Assembly: GCA_012798865.1 (NCBI GenBank)
Contig: JAAZMK010000005.1
Location: 1 to 61,929 of the forward strand
Source of the DNA: Clostridiaceae bacterium
GTDB taxonomy: Bacteria; Bacillota; Clostridia; Saccharofermentanales; DTU023
Direction: 5' to 3'
Length of the DNA stretch: 61,929 nucleotides
The position numbers were made by a program, and so were the translations under genes. Below are positions 45,803 through 55,009 of this stretch, one piece after another. Position 1 is the stretch's first letter. Each line of letters starts with the position of its first letter. A model generated the notes under the pieces. It was not told the origin of the DNA. It did not search any database and was given only the letters and a program-made list of their open reading frames with translations.

Positions 45803-46861
45803 ATGAAGAGACTTCTCAGTTTTCCCGATGTTCGTGATCGCATCGACTGGATCGGAACACCCGAACAACAGCGCCGGATGCTCCGGCGTTTTCACCTTGA
45901 CGGCTTTGAGGTGGTCTGGTGCGATCAGAAGGTGGAGGAACGCTTTGCGAGCGAAGCCGTGATCGGTATGCATCTCCCCTTTTATGCCGACTGGATGAAT
46001 TATTGGCTCGAAGATTTCACCCGACTCGACGACGAGTTTGGTGATCGGTCGACGTGGACGAAGTTCTATCAGGGCGAGTCGAAGGATGCTTACATCGAAT
46101 ACCTCCGCAAAGCGCTTGAATACGCGCATGCACTCGATGTCGAGTATGTCGTATTTCACGTCTCACAAGTCGCGGTCGACGAAGCGTATGACTATCGTTT
46201 CCTGTTTGACGATGCAACTGTTATAGCGGAGTCCGTGAAACTCGTGAATGCGCTCTTCGACACGAACGGTCGAGCGGGGGAAAAAGCCGTGCGCGGCAAC
46301 CCTTATAAATTCAAATTCCTCATGGAAAACTTATGGTGGCCCGGATTGAATTTTCGAGACGCTTCCCTGACGAAAACCTTGTTCGACGGCATTGAATACG
46401 AACAAAAGGGGTTTGCGCTCGATCTCGGACATTTGCTGAACGCCGACACGTCTATACGAACATCGGCGGACGCCGTCGCTTGGATCCATCACGTCCTCGA
46501 CGTGCATGAAGAGCTGCTTCCTCACATACGGGCGGTCCACCTTCATCAGTCAATGACAGGCGCCTTCGTCGAACAGTTTTGCGCTTCGGGGACGAGGGCG
46601 TATGGAAAAGAGAATCGATCATCACTCGACTACTACGACCGTTTTCGGTTGAGCTATGAACACGTCGCAAAAATCGACGAACACGCCGTCTGGGAGATAC
46701 CGGGACTTCAGCCGATCCTCGACAGAATCAAGCCCGACTATCTCGTCTACGAATTTCGCGCCGAGACGAAAGAAGAGTATTTTTTGAATCTGGAGCGTCA
46801 GAACAGCTATTTCGGCTTAACAACCGGCAACTCGAACAAGACGCCGTCTCATAAATCATAA
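45803..46861 (+). CDS. Xylose-isomerase-like TIM-barrel protein
   Basis: 352 residues resembling the AP-endonuclease-2/xylose isomerase-like barrel superfamily: IGMHLPFYADW, YVVFHVSQV, FLMENLWWPGLNF and GFALDLGHLLN, each with His, Glu or Asp at strand ends as in the metal-binding barrels. Substrate unknown. Divergent from the aminotransferase and convergent with the fucose-isomerase-like gene of the purine cluster. No good ribosome binding site precedes the ATG. Confidence 0.8.
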   Translation: MKRLLSFPDVRDRIDWIGTPEQQRRMLRRFHLDGFEVVWCDQKVEERFASEAVIGMHLPFYADWMNYWLEDFTRLDDEFGDRSTWTKFYQGESKDAYIEYLRKALEYAHALDVEYVVFHVSQVAVDEAYDYRFLFDDATVIAESVKLVNALFDTNGRAGEKAVRGNPYKFKFLMENLWWPGLNFRDASLTKTLFDGIEYEQKGFALDLGHLLNADTSIRTSADAVAWIHHVLDVHEELLPHIRAVHLHQSMTGAFVEQFCASGTRAYGKENRSSLDYYDRFRLSYEHVAKIDEHAVWEIPGLQPILDRIKPDYLVYEFRAETKEEYFLNLERQNSYFGLTTGNSNKTPSHKS

Positions 46862-46957
46862 AAGCGGCAACGGACGAACCTTTTTGTCGAAAAGCATTTT
46901 CTTCCCTAACTGGAAAAAGTTCATCGTCACCGCTTTTTTACTGTTTACATTTCTTCC

Positions 46958-48154
46958 TTAGAACAGTCGATAGAATTCGTCGACCAGTTCTTCATAGTTT
47001 CCGAGAACGATCATATGATGGTTCGCGATTGGTTTCGTTGTGAAGTAATCAAGTCCTTTCGGAATTTCGAGTGAGATTTGCGTGCGGCACAAGTTGCCCT
47101 CATGCATGCTGGTGATAATGCGCCCGTCCGCCGCGAAGTATGTCTCAAAATCCTCACGACATTTGAACACCGTGCAGGCGTCAGCGGGAAGATCCGCCGC
47201 GACCGAAATTCCAAGACCGCTCTCAAAGTGAGTCGTAAGTTTGTATTTCTCCGTCATATCGAGCGGCAGGATGCAGTGCGCAAATACGATTTCTTTCTTG
47301 GCGTGGTACAGTCTCGACGGGTTCGCCATGAAGACGGGCTGTCCGGTCAATTCTCCGATGACGACCATCGAAACAAGCGAACGGCTGTCGCCCTCGCACG
47401 CCGCCCAAATTCCTTCCGCATTGAGTATACCGAGCGCGAGACATCCGGTAATGCATGTCGGCTCAAGCAAATCGAAACAGCGCAACGTGATCGCGTCAAG
47501 CGCATAGCGATCAACAATCCTTCGACATGCGCCGTAAACATTGAGCGCTCTTTCCATCTCGTCCTTGTCGTATCCCATGCCTTTCAGGCGGAGTGTCCAC
47601 TCATTGTCCTCATGGGTGTGCTTTTCCCACTCGGCAAAGATTTCCGACATCGGAACATGAACAAGCTCCATCCCGCTCCGCTCGCGCAAAAGTTCCCCAT
47701 CGACGGGAGCGCCGATGAGCCAGTCGGACTCGCCGGTGACACCGAGACGCATGCCCTTCAGTTTTTCCTTCGTTTCGACAGCTCTCATCAGAATGCGAAT
47801 GCGGCGAGCGAGTTCATCGGGATCACCGTGCAGGATCTCGCCGCTACGACCCTGTTCGCCGAGGAACGAGAGAATCTCCATCGAAGCGGCAAGCGAGTTA
47901 TGCGCACGCTGCGTCAGAAGATAATACGGACCTTCCACTTTGTCGTACACCGCACGGAACAGCATCTCCGAACCGCCTGAACCGATATAGAATAATCTCA
48001 GGGGTTGAGCGGCGAAGACATCGAAATCTTCCGTAAACTCAAGTTCAGAACCGAGCTCCCTCTCAATTTTCTTGAGCTGATCCTTGCACATATTCGTCAA
48101 GTAAGGATCGCGATTGTCTTCCGGTGCTTTGATAAGCCAAACATACTTTTTCAT
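46958..48154 (-). CDS. L-fucose/L-arabinose isomerase-like protein
   Basis: 398 residues with features of the fucose isomerase superfamily: an N-terminal Rossmann-like half (FYIGSGGSEMLFRAVYDKV) and a C-terminal half with TCITGCLALGILNAEGIWAA and HCILPLDMTEKYKL. The typical length of the true isomerases (about 500-590) is not reached. It is the last gene of the purine/selenium cluster in the direction of transcription, 137 bases after the MobA-ModE gene, with AAGGA before the ATG. Its role in the pathway is unknown. Confidence 0.65.
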   Translation of the reverse strand: MKKYVWLIKAPEDNRDPYLTNMCKDQLKKIERELGSELEFTEDFDVFAAQPLRLFYIGSGGSEMLFRAVYDKVEGPYYLLTQRAHNSLAASMEILSFLGEQGRSGEILHGDPDELARRIRILMRAVETKEKLKGMRLGVTGESDWLIGAPVDGELLRERSGMELVHVPMSEIFAEWEKHTHEDNEWTLRLKGMGYDKDEMERALNVYGACRRIVDRYALDAITLRCFDLLEPTCITGCLALGILNAEGIWAACEGDSRSLVSMVVIGELTGQPVFMANPSRLYHAKKEIVFAHCILPLDMTEKYKLTTHFESGLGISVAADLPADACTVFKCREDFETYFAADGRIITSMHEGNLCRTQISLEIPKGLDYFTTKPIANHHMIVLGNYEELVDEFYRLF

Positions 48155-48290
48155 AGTGATTTCCTTCTTTTCTTTTATGTTGGTAATATGCTCTACAGAA
48201 ATGCCTCAGAGGACAACTCCATTATCTCAAGAATGTTACTGCAGGAATATGTGGTCCAGGTACACGGATAAACAATCCGGGACTTTGTCT

Positions 48291-49313
48291 CTACTCCACG
48301 AAGAATCCTTTAAATAACTGGTCGAACAAATCGTTGACGTGCTGTTGCGTTTCAACTGAAAGTTGTTCATATCGTCGCAACAGCTCGCGTCCTGTATCAG
48401 TCAAGGTGCTGCTGCCGCCTTCCTGACCTCCCGGTTTGCGGACGATTACATTTTCACCCAGCTGTTCTTCGAGGAGATTCAGAATCTGCCACCCTTTGCT
48501 GTAGGAAAGCTTCATCCGCTGACATGCCATACGCACCGATCCTGTCTCGTCAATCAGACGTAACAGCACGGCGGGACCAGGACCAAAAAAGACTTTTTCG
48601 CGCGCGAGACTGAGTTTGAAGCGCACACGCATCGGCAATTTCATCGCATCTTCCGGGTATGACTCGCAATCCTCGAGAAAATCCGTCGTTATCGACTCGG
48701 GCAAAACCCCCCGATCGTCGAGTGCGATCCGCTCGACCACCCCGGGAACTAGCGTGATGAGTTCCTCAAATGTCTGACCTTTTTCCGCTCGAGCGAGCTG
48801 TTGGACGGTATCTTTACGAATGACAATCGGCAAGCCGTCTTCTCCCTCGTAGACGGGAACGGCAACACTTGACGGTGAAACGAGAAGCCGCGTCAATGTC
48901 GTTGTGTCGACGGACGGAATCAAGGGTGTCATAAGAAAGATCTTCTCGCAGTCTCTACACGTTCTGTCGATGTAAGAGAGTCCCTTGATCGCATCGTCAA
49001 ATAAAGTCGAACTGCGCCAATGAGGATTATGGAGGCTGACGACATTCATTCTGACAAGGTGTTTTTCCAAGTTGCTGTTCTTGAAACCGGTAATCACGAC
49101 GATCGGCGCAATTCCCGCCGTCTGCAGTCGGATAATCACGCGTTCAATCAAGCTGATTTTTCCGATACGGATTAAAGCGGGCAGGACTTGTTGATCCTCC
49201 CCGAGACCTGTCACCGATTCGGGTCGCTCCAACGGTCGCGACGCGACAATTATAGCGGAGGCGCGCGGCAACTCTTCTCTCGTGACTGAACAATTATCTT
49301 TAGACGAGTCCAT
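48291..49313 (-). CDS. MobA-like nucleotidyltransferase fused to a ModE-type DNA-binding domain
   Basis: 340 residues. Residues 15-210 look like a MobA/MocA molybdopterin nucleotidyltransferase (ASAIIVASRPLERP, VVITGFKNSNLEKHL, DGLPIVIRKDT), though the usual LAGGxSxRMG loop is poorly kept. Residues 245-325 form a ModE N-terminal winged helix (GPGPAVLLRLIDETGSVRMA). It would mature the molybdenum cofactor and sense or regulate the cluster. It starts behind GGAGGAG, 27 bases after the molybdenum hydroxylase. Confidence 0.82.
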   Translation of the reverse strand: MDSSKDNCSVTREELPRASAIIVASRPLERPESVTGLGEDQQVLPALIRIGKISLIERVIIRLQTAGIAPIVVITGFKNSNLEKHLVRMNVVSLHNPHWRSSTLFDDAIKGLSYIDRTCRDCEKIFLMTPLIPSVDTTTLTRLLVSPSSVAVPVYEGEDGLPIVIRKDTVQQLARAEKGQTFEELITLVPGVVERIALDDRGVLPESITTDFLEDCESYPEDAMKLPMRVRFKLSLAREKVFFGPGPAVLLRLIDETGSVRMACQRMKLSYSKGWQILNLLEEQLGENVIVRKPGGQEGGSSTLTDTGRELLRRYEQLSVETQQHVNDLFDQLFKGFFVE

Positions 49314-49340
49314 TAAGCGCTCCTCCGTGCAATGTGGTTA

Positions 49341-51908
49341 TTATTTCGCTTTGCGGTAGAACGTATCCTCCATAGGCAAGCTCTTCCTCATCTTGCCATC
49401 GAGTCTGTAATAAGCGTGCGCTACTGCCGGCGCGATCGGTACACAGGCGAGCTCTCCGACACCGCGTGCACCGAATGCGTGGTCTACGTAGCCGGGACCT
49501 CGCACGATGTGCGTCTCGATCTCCGGGACGCGATTGGCGCGGAACAGACCGTATGTGCCGAGCTTGAAGTTCGGAATGCCGCCCTCATTGTCGAAGTATT
49601 CCGTCAAAGCGTAGCCGAGACTCATCACACAGCCGCCTTCAATCTGACCTTCAACGGCCTGAATGTTGATCGGCGTTCCGAGGTCGTACGCTCCGACCAT
49701 CTTCTCAAGCTTGCCTTTTTCGTCGATGATCGCGACTTCACAACCGTAACTATACCCTATATGACTGACGGGATTGTCCTTTGGAGAACCCATAGGATCG
49801 GTCGGCGGACCGAACTCACCGAAGAATTCGCGTCCTTCTAATGCCGCCAAGTCGCCGTCCGCCTCATCGAGCGCCTTCTTCAGATCAAGCGCCGCTCGAC
49901 GCGTCGCCTCACCCGTAAACAAGGTCTGCCTGGACGCTGTACTCGTTCCGGCATCGGGCGTGCGATCAGTAAACGGCTTTTCGAAGACGGTGTCCGAAGG
50001 GCGACAGCCGATTGCCTGGCAAGCGATCGTCGTCATCACTTGCGCGATCCCCTGACCGGTACACGCCGCGGATGTTCTGATATGAATCTTTCCGTTTTCG
50101 ACAGACAGTGTGCAGCGACCGAAGTCGGGCAGACCGACACCGATACCGCTGTTTTTGAACCCGCATGCGATACCGGCATAAGGACTCGATTCGTACGCGT
50201 CGCGGACTGCTTCGAGACACTCCGCCAGACCGCAGCTTTCATCGACAATCTGTCCGTTCGGCAGGACATCGCCGGGGCGAACAACATTCAGATAACGGAA
50301 CTCCCACGGATCCATGCCAATCTTGTCAGCGAGCAAATTGAGGTTGCACTCAAACGCGTAGCAGCTCTGGGTAACGCCGAAACCGCGAAATGCGCCGGAA
50401 ACAACGTTGTTCGTATAGACGGCTTTCCCTTTGATATCGACATTTTGGAAATTGTAAGGACCTCCGGCGTGCGTGCAGGCGCGCTGCGTAACGGGTCCGC
50501 CAAGCGAAGCGTACGCGCCCGTATCGGCGACGATGTCGGCGATCAGCGCCGTCAAGCGTCCATTTTCATCGCAAGCCGTTGTCATCGTCATCGTCATCGG
50601 ATGGCGTTTAGTATGGACAAGCGTACTTGTGTAGCGGTCGAGCTTCACGTGGACATAACGCCCTGTCTTCCATGCGAGAAGCGCCGCATGGTGCTGGACG
50701 CTCATGTCCTCGCGACCGCCGAAAGCGCCGCCGACTAACCCTGACCTGACATGAACCTTGCTCGGGTCAATTTTCAGCATATTCGAAATTTCGCGTTGTT
50801 CATCGTAGATGGACTGCGAAGCGGTGATCATGTTAACGCCGCCGTCATCGGAAGGCCACGCGATGGCGCATTCCGTCTCAAGGAATGCGTGCTCCTCCCA
50901 CGAAACTTTGTACGTCTCCGTAACCGTATACGCCGCCTCCGCGACGGCCTTATGCGCGTCTCCGCGCACGAGGTGTTCATTCGACAGGATATTGCCTCCG
51001 GGATGAAGTTTAGGGGCATCGTCTTTCATCGCGTCAAACGGATCGAGCACGGGCGTCAGCACCGTATACTCGACTTCGATCAAGTCGAGCACTTCCTGAA
51101 GGCTTTCGCGCTTATTTGTCGCGACAAGCGCGATGGCGTCACCGACAAAGCGCGTAACATCGCCTTCGCGGATCATGACATCCCAGTCCTGCACGATGTG
51201 ACCGATCTTGTTTTCCGGCACGTCATCGGCTGTCAGGACGGTGACACAATCGGGATGCTCCAACGCTTTCGAGATATCGATGCGGTCGATGCGGACACGA
51301 GGATATTTCGGACGTAGCGCCTGTCCGTAGATCATGCCGTCGAATCGATAATCGTCGGGGAATTTCCCTATCCCGAGTACTTTCTCCGCGACGTCGATGC
51401 GATGAGACCTGTCGCTGAGCGACGCACTATCCGGCAGCGCCTCGACGGGTTCTCCCGTCCTCAATAATTTCGCTGCGAGCTCAATCGCCTCGAAAATTTT
51501 CTTGTATCCCGTGCAGCGACAGAGATTCCCGACGAGCGCCCTTTGGATCTCTTCGCGTGTCGGATCCGGGTTTTTGTCGAGAAGTACTTTGGCGGCAATC
51601 ACCATGCCGGGTGTGCAGTAACCGCACTGTACGGCCCCCGCCTCGCCGAACGCGTAGACGTAGACCTCCTTCTCTCTCTGAGAAAGACCCTCCACCGTCG
51701 TGACGGAACAACCGTCAAATCTCGAGACTTTCTGGATACATGCCTTGACAAGCTTGCCATCAACAATGACGGAACACGTCCCACACGCGCCCTCGCTGCA
51801 ACCGTCCTTGACAGACATCAGGAGGAGATCGTCTCGCAGAAAATCAATCAGCCGCTTGTCCTCATTGACTGTATGTGTTTGGTTGTTAACCGTTAAAGTC
51901 CATGACAT
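49341..51908 (-). CDS. Fused [2Fe-2S]/molybdopterin hydroxylase (selenium-dependent xanthine dehydrogenase family)
   Basis: 855 residues from ATG 51908. Residues 1-160 carry two [2Fe-2S] sites: Cys37, 42, 45, 57 and Cys95, 98, 130, 132. The rest is the molybdopterin domain, with VGGAFGGRED and the catalytic Glu in ARGVGELAC. The fused layout and neighbours (ygfK, ssnA, ygeW) place it with E. coli XdhD and the Se-dependent xanthine dehydrogenases, whose selenium is a labile ligand, not selenocysteine. No FAD subunit is adjacent; YgfK could supply the electron path. AAGAGGTGA precedes the ATG. Confidence 0.9.
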   Translation of the reverse strand: MSWTLTVNNQTHTVNEDKRLIDFLRDDLLLMSVKDGCSEGACGTCSVIVDGKLVKACIQKVSRFDGCSVTTVEGLSQREKEVYVYAFGEAGAVQCGYCTPGMVIAAKVLLDKNPDPTREEIQRALVGNLCRCTGYKKIFEAIELAAKLLRTGEPVEALPDSASLSDRSHRIDVAEKVLGIGKFPDDYRFDGMIYGQALRPKYPRVRIDRIDISKALEHPDCVTVLTADDVPENKIGHIVQDWDVMIREGDVTRFVGDAIALVATNKRESLQEVLDLIEVEYTVLTPVLDPFDAMKDDAPKLHPGGNILSNEHLVRGDAHKAVAEAAYTVTETYKVSWEEHAFLETECAIAWPSDDGGVNMITASQSIYDEQREISNMLKIDPSKVHVRSGLVGGAFGGREDMSVQHHAALLAWKTGRYVHVKLDRYTSTLVHTKRHPMTMTMTTACDENGRLTALIADIVADTGAYASLGGPVTQRACTHAGGPYNFQNVDIKGKAVYTNNVVSGAFRGFGVTQSCYAFECNLNLLADKIGMDPWEFRYLNVVRPGDVLPNGQIVDESCGLAECLEAVRDAYESSPYAGIACGFKNSGIGVGLPDFGRCTLSVENGKIHIRTSAACTGQGIAQVMTTIACQAIGCRPSDTVFEKPFTDRTPDAGTSTASRQTLFTGEATRRAALDLKKALDEADGDLAALEGREFFGEFGPPTDPMGSPKDNPVSHIGYSYGCEVAIIDEKGKLEKMVGAYDLGTPINIQAVEGQIEGGCVMSLGYALTEYFDNEGGIPNFKLGTYGLFRANRVPEIETHIVRGPGYVDHAFGARGVGELACVPIAPAVAHAYYRLDGKMRKSLPMEDTFYRKAK

Positions 51909-51952
51909 AAATTTCACCTCTTTTTCAGACCTTAATGATTGTAAAGACTATT

Positions 51953-53356
51953 TTATCGGATCGTTACATCCGGTAAACCTCTCCTCAAATACTGACCGTC
52001 AGAGTCTCTCACTACAACGTTTCCGGATATAACTTTGCGGTTGCCTCGCAGGAATACGTCTCGAACCTTCCCCTTGAGGGAGAATCCTTCATACGGCGTG
52101 TAGTCGCAGTTTTCATGTAAGAGATCGGACGTGACCGTCCATTCCGTCTTCGGGTCAAAAACAACGATATCGGCATCGCTACCGACTTGTAAGATGCCTT
52201 TTCTCGGGAATAATCCGAAGTACTTGGCAGCATTCGTCGATGTGACGACAGAGAAGCGGTTGATATCCATACGTCCTCCGGCGACTCCGCATGAATACAT
52301 GAGATTCATGCGCAATTCGATTCCCGGCGCACCGTTAGGAATCTTTGAGAAATCTTCGCGACCCATTTCCTTTTGACCTTTGAAGTTAAAGGAGCAATGA
52401 TCCGTACCGACAAACTGGATATCACCGGATGCCAACCCCTGCCACAACGCTTCTTGGTCGCGACGCTCGCGGAGCGGCGGGCTCATGATAAATTTAGCGG
52501 ATTCAAAATTGTGCTCCTCCGGCGTCCCGTAACGGGAGCGATCGAGCAGGAGATACTGCGGACACGTCTCCACGATGACATCATTGCCGCGCTCTCTGGC
52601 GCGGAGAACGCTCGATAAACCACGAGCCGTCGAAAGATGCACGATGTAATGATTGGTGTGGAGTAGAGAAACGACCGTCTCAAGGCGGTCAATCGCCTCG
52701 GCTTCAAGTTCGGGCGGTCGCGTCATCTGATGGTAGTACGGCGTGAGGTTGCCTGCTTCCCTGATCCGTCGGGTGAACAAGTCGATGAGAAGTCCGTTCT
52801 CACAATGGAAACCGATCGTCGCGCCCAACTTCCCGGCTTCTTCAAGCGCCTCGTAGATCTCGTCCTCCTGCACCATCATCCTTCCCTTGTACGCCATATA
52901 CATCTTGAAGGAGGTGATGCCGTCGGCAACGATCGAAGCCATTTCGTTTTTCAAATTGTCGTTCCACTCCGTCAACGCCATATGAAAGCCGTAATCGATC
53001 GCCGACCGTCCGTCAGCCTTCTCATGCCAGCGCTCAAGACCGCGTGCCATCGATTCGCCATGGAATTGCGTGGCAAAGTCAAGGACGGTCGTCGTGCCGC
53101 CCGCCAAGGCCGCCAATGTCCCGGTCTTGAAGTCGTCGGCGGTGACCGTTCCCATCGACTCCAAATCGAGATGCGTATGCGTCTCAATCCCCCCGGGAAG
53201 AAAATAGCAATCGGAACAGTCGATAATCTCCTCATGATCGAGGGGAACGATGTCACCTAAAGCCTCAATCACTTCGCCGCGGATGCGTATGCTGCCCTTG
53301 ACGGTCTCGTCGGGCAGAACGATGTAGCCGTCCTTCAGAAGCGTGCTGTGTTCCAT
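51953..53356 (-). CDS. Dihydropyrimidinase/hydantoinase
   Basis: 467-residue cyclic amidohydrolase (HyuA/YgeZ type). Metal ligands are visible: ETHTHLDLESMG (HxH), the carboxylated Lys in TSFKMYMAYKG, the His of GFHCENG and IVHLSTARG, and the Asp in GTDHCSFNF. It hydrolyses a ring amide of a cyclic ureide in the purine pathway. ATG 53356 has GGGAG six bases upstream; the longer frame to 53377 is not used. 44 bases before the hydroxylase gene. Confidence 0.9.
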   Translation of the reverse strand: MEHSTLLKDGYIVLPDETVKGSIRIRGEVIEALGDIVPLDHEEIIDCSDCYFLPGGIETHTHLDLESMGTVTADDFKTGTLAALAGGTTTVLDFATQFHGESMARGLERWHEKADGRSAIDYGFHMALTEWNDNLKNEMASIVADGITSFKMYMAYKGRMMVQEDEIYEALEEAGKLGATIGFHCENGLLIDLFTRRIREAGNLTPYYHQMTRPPELEAEAIDRLETVVSLLHTNHYIVHLSTARGLSSVLRARERGNDVIVETCPQYLLLDRSRYGTPEEHNFESAKFIMSPPLRERRDQEALWQGLASGDIQFVGTDHCSFNFKGQKEMGREDFSKIPNGAPGIELRMNLMYSCGVAGGRMDINRFSVVTSTNAAKYFGLFPRKGILQVGSDADIVVFDPKTEWTVTSDLLHENCDYTPYEGFSLKGKVRDVFLRGNRKVISGNVVVRDSDGQYLRRGLPDVTIR

Positions 53357-53497
53357 GTTATCTCCCACTCTCCACATTTTTGTTTCGAAGCCGGATTTTT
53401 GCTTCAGAATCCCATGAAAGCGACAGGCAAGATACCTCCCCGCTCGCGAGTGATTCTCGCTTCACAAGCAGGGTAGTACTTCGCCTTATCACATTGT

Positions 53498-53532
53498 ATG
53501 GCGCAGAAACCTGTGTTTGGCTCCTGCGCCAT
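53498..53532 (-). promoter_or_regulatory. Hairpin between ssnA and the dihydropyrimidinase gene
   Basis: Perfect 9-base inverted repeat ATGGCGCAG/CTGCGCCAT with a 17-base loop, 12 bases after the ssnA stop. No T tract follows. Could limit read-through or protect the ssnA message. Confidence 0.55.
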
Positions 53533-53543
53533 ATTAATATCAA

Positions 53544-54866
53544 TTATAGGTTCTTCCAAACTTCCGCGGCGCGAGCTTCCGTGCGCGCGTTAATCTTCTC
53601 GACGTCGACAGTGAGAATGGCGCGGTCTTTCATTACAACCTTGCCGTTGATGATCACGTCGTTCGTCATGCGACCGTAACAACCGAACAGGATATGTCCT
53701 CTCCAGTTGTCTGCGCCGAATGGCGTGAACGGTGCGTAGTCGAGTGTAATAATGTCGGCGTAAGCTCCCGGTTTCAGCATGCCGAGCGGGCGTTTGAAGT
53801 GCTTCGCACAGATGGCGGGGTTGTTGTCAAACTGCAACTGCAATGCTTGACCGAATCCGACCGTCGGATCGGAGAGTCTGTAAGACTGCAAGATCTTCGA
53901 CACTTTGACCGATTCGAACATATCATGCGTGTACGCGTCGGTACCCATGCCTAGACGAATGCCGCGCGCCAACATTCCGATCACCGGCGTCGCACCGACG
54001 GCATTGCCCATGTTAGACATCGGGTTGTGGACGACAGTCGTATCCGTCTCCGCAAGGATGTCGAGTTCGCGGCCGTTGACGTGGACGGCATGGACAGCGA
54101 TCGATTTCGGACCGAGCATATTCCATCCTAGCAATCGCTCCACGACGCGGCAGTCATATTTCTTCAGGCTGTCATACTGGTCTTCGCGACCTTCACCTAC
54201 GTGAACGTGGTAGCCTGCGTCGATACCTTCCATCGATGTGACGATTTTTTCCATCGTCTTGTCGGAAATCGTAAAGGAGGCGTGCATACCGAACATGCCT
54301 TTGATCATGTCCTGATCGTCCGTATTCATCGCCTTGATGAAGTCGACATTCTCCTTGATCTCCGCATCCGTGATCTTTTCGCCGTCGCGATCGGAGACTT
54401 CCATCGAGAATGAACCGCGGATACCGATCTCTTTCGCCGCTTCTGCCAGAGCGAAGAGAGAACCTTTGGCGGCGTTCGGGCTCGCATGGTGGTCAAACAG
54501 CGTTGTCACACCGTTTTGAATACTTTCAATATACGTCGTGTACGCCGATAGCTCACAATCTTCCAGCGTCAGGCTGCGGTCGAGCGCCCACCACAAATTT
54601 TCCAGAATCTCCGGGAAATTGCGCGTCGGCTTCGATACGCCCATGCCGCGCGCGTAGGAGCTGTAGATGTGCGTATGCGCATTGATCATGCCCGGCATGA
54701 TAATGCGACCGCCGACGTCAAAGACTTCGTCATCGGGGAAACGCGCTTTTAAATCTTCGAAGTCGCCGACTTCTTCAATTAATTCACCGACGACGCGGAC
54801 AGCACCGTTTTTAAAATAAAGGTTGTCTTCACAGTTCGTAATTAATCTTCCGTTACCAATAATCAT
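53544..54866 (-). CDS. ssnA: SsnA-family aminohydrolase
   Basis: 440-residue metal-dependent amidohydrolase of the chlorohydrolase/guanine deaminase-like group. It has INAHTHIYSSYARGMG (HxH), VHVGEGRED, IAVHAVHVNG and the metal Asp in GMGTDAYTH. SsnA travels with ygfK and ygeW in purine and uric-acid degradation clusters; it probably deaminates or opens a heterocycle. AGGAGG sits just before the ATG. A terminator separates it from ygfK, so it may have its own promoter. Confidence 0.92.
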   Translation of the reverse strand: MIIGNGRLITNCEDNLYFKNGAVRVVGELIEEVGDFEDLKARFPDDEVFDVGGRIIMPGMINAHTHIYSSYARGMGVSKPTRNFPEILENLWWALDRSLTLEDCELSAYTTYIESIQNGVTTLFDHHASPNAAKGSLFALAEAAKEIGIRGSFSMEVSDRDGEKITDAEIKENVDFIKAMNTDDQDMIKGMFGMHASFTISDKTMEKIVTSMEGIDAGYHVHVGEGREDQYDSLKKYDCRVVERLLGWNMLGPKSIAVHAVHVNGRELDILAETDTTVVHNPMSNMGNAVGATPVIGMLARGIRLGMGTDAYTHDMFESVKVSKILQSYRLSDPTVGFGQALQLQFDNNPAICAKHFKRPLGMLKPGAYADIITLDYAPFTPFGADNWRGHILFGCYGRMTNDVIINGKVVMKDRAILTVDVEKINARTEARAAEVWKNL

Positions 54867-54963
54867 GTGGACCTCCTGATCCGTTTAGGATTCTCTTCAT
54901 CGCCGCCCCGCGCTCCAAGATGCGAGCGGGAGCGAGCGCACAATTTAATCATTTACATCTTTT

Positions 54964-55002
54964 AAAAGATGCCCCTTGCGACATTCCAGTCCGAGGGGCA
55001 TC
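54964..55002 (-). terminator. Intrinsic terminator after ygfK
   Basis: Perfect 9-base inverted repeat (GATGCCCCT/AGGGGCATC, 54968-54976 and 54994-55002) followed on the minus strand by TTTTAAAA. It lies 8 bases behind the ygfK stop. Confidence 0.85.
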
Positions 55003-55009
55003 ACTTCAA

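Noticed and set aside
46860..46941. Long-loop terminator between the TIM-barrel and fucose-isomerase-like genes
   Set aside because: AAAGCGG/CCGCTTT pairing exists with a T run, but the loop of over 60 bases and mismatches make it unconvincing.
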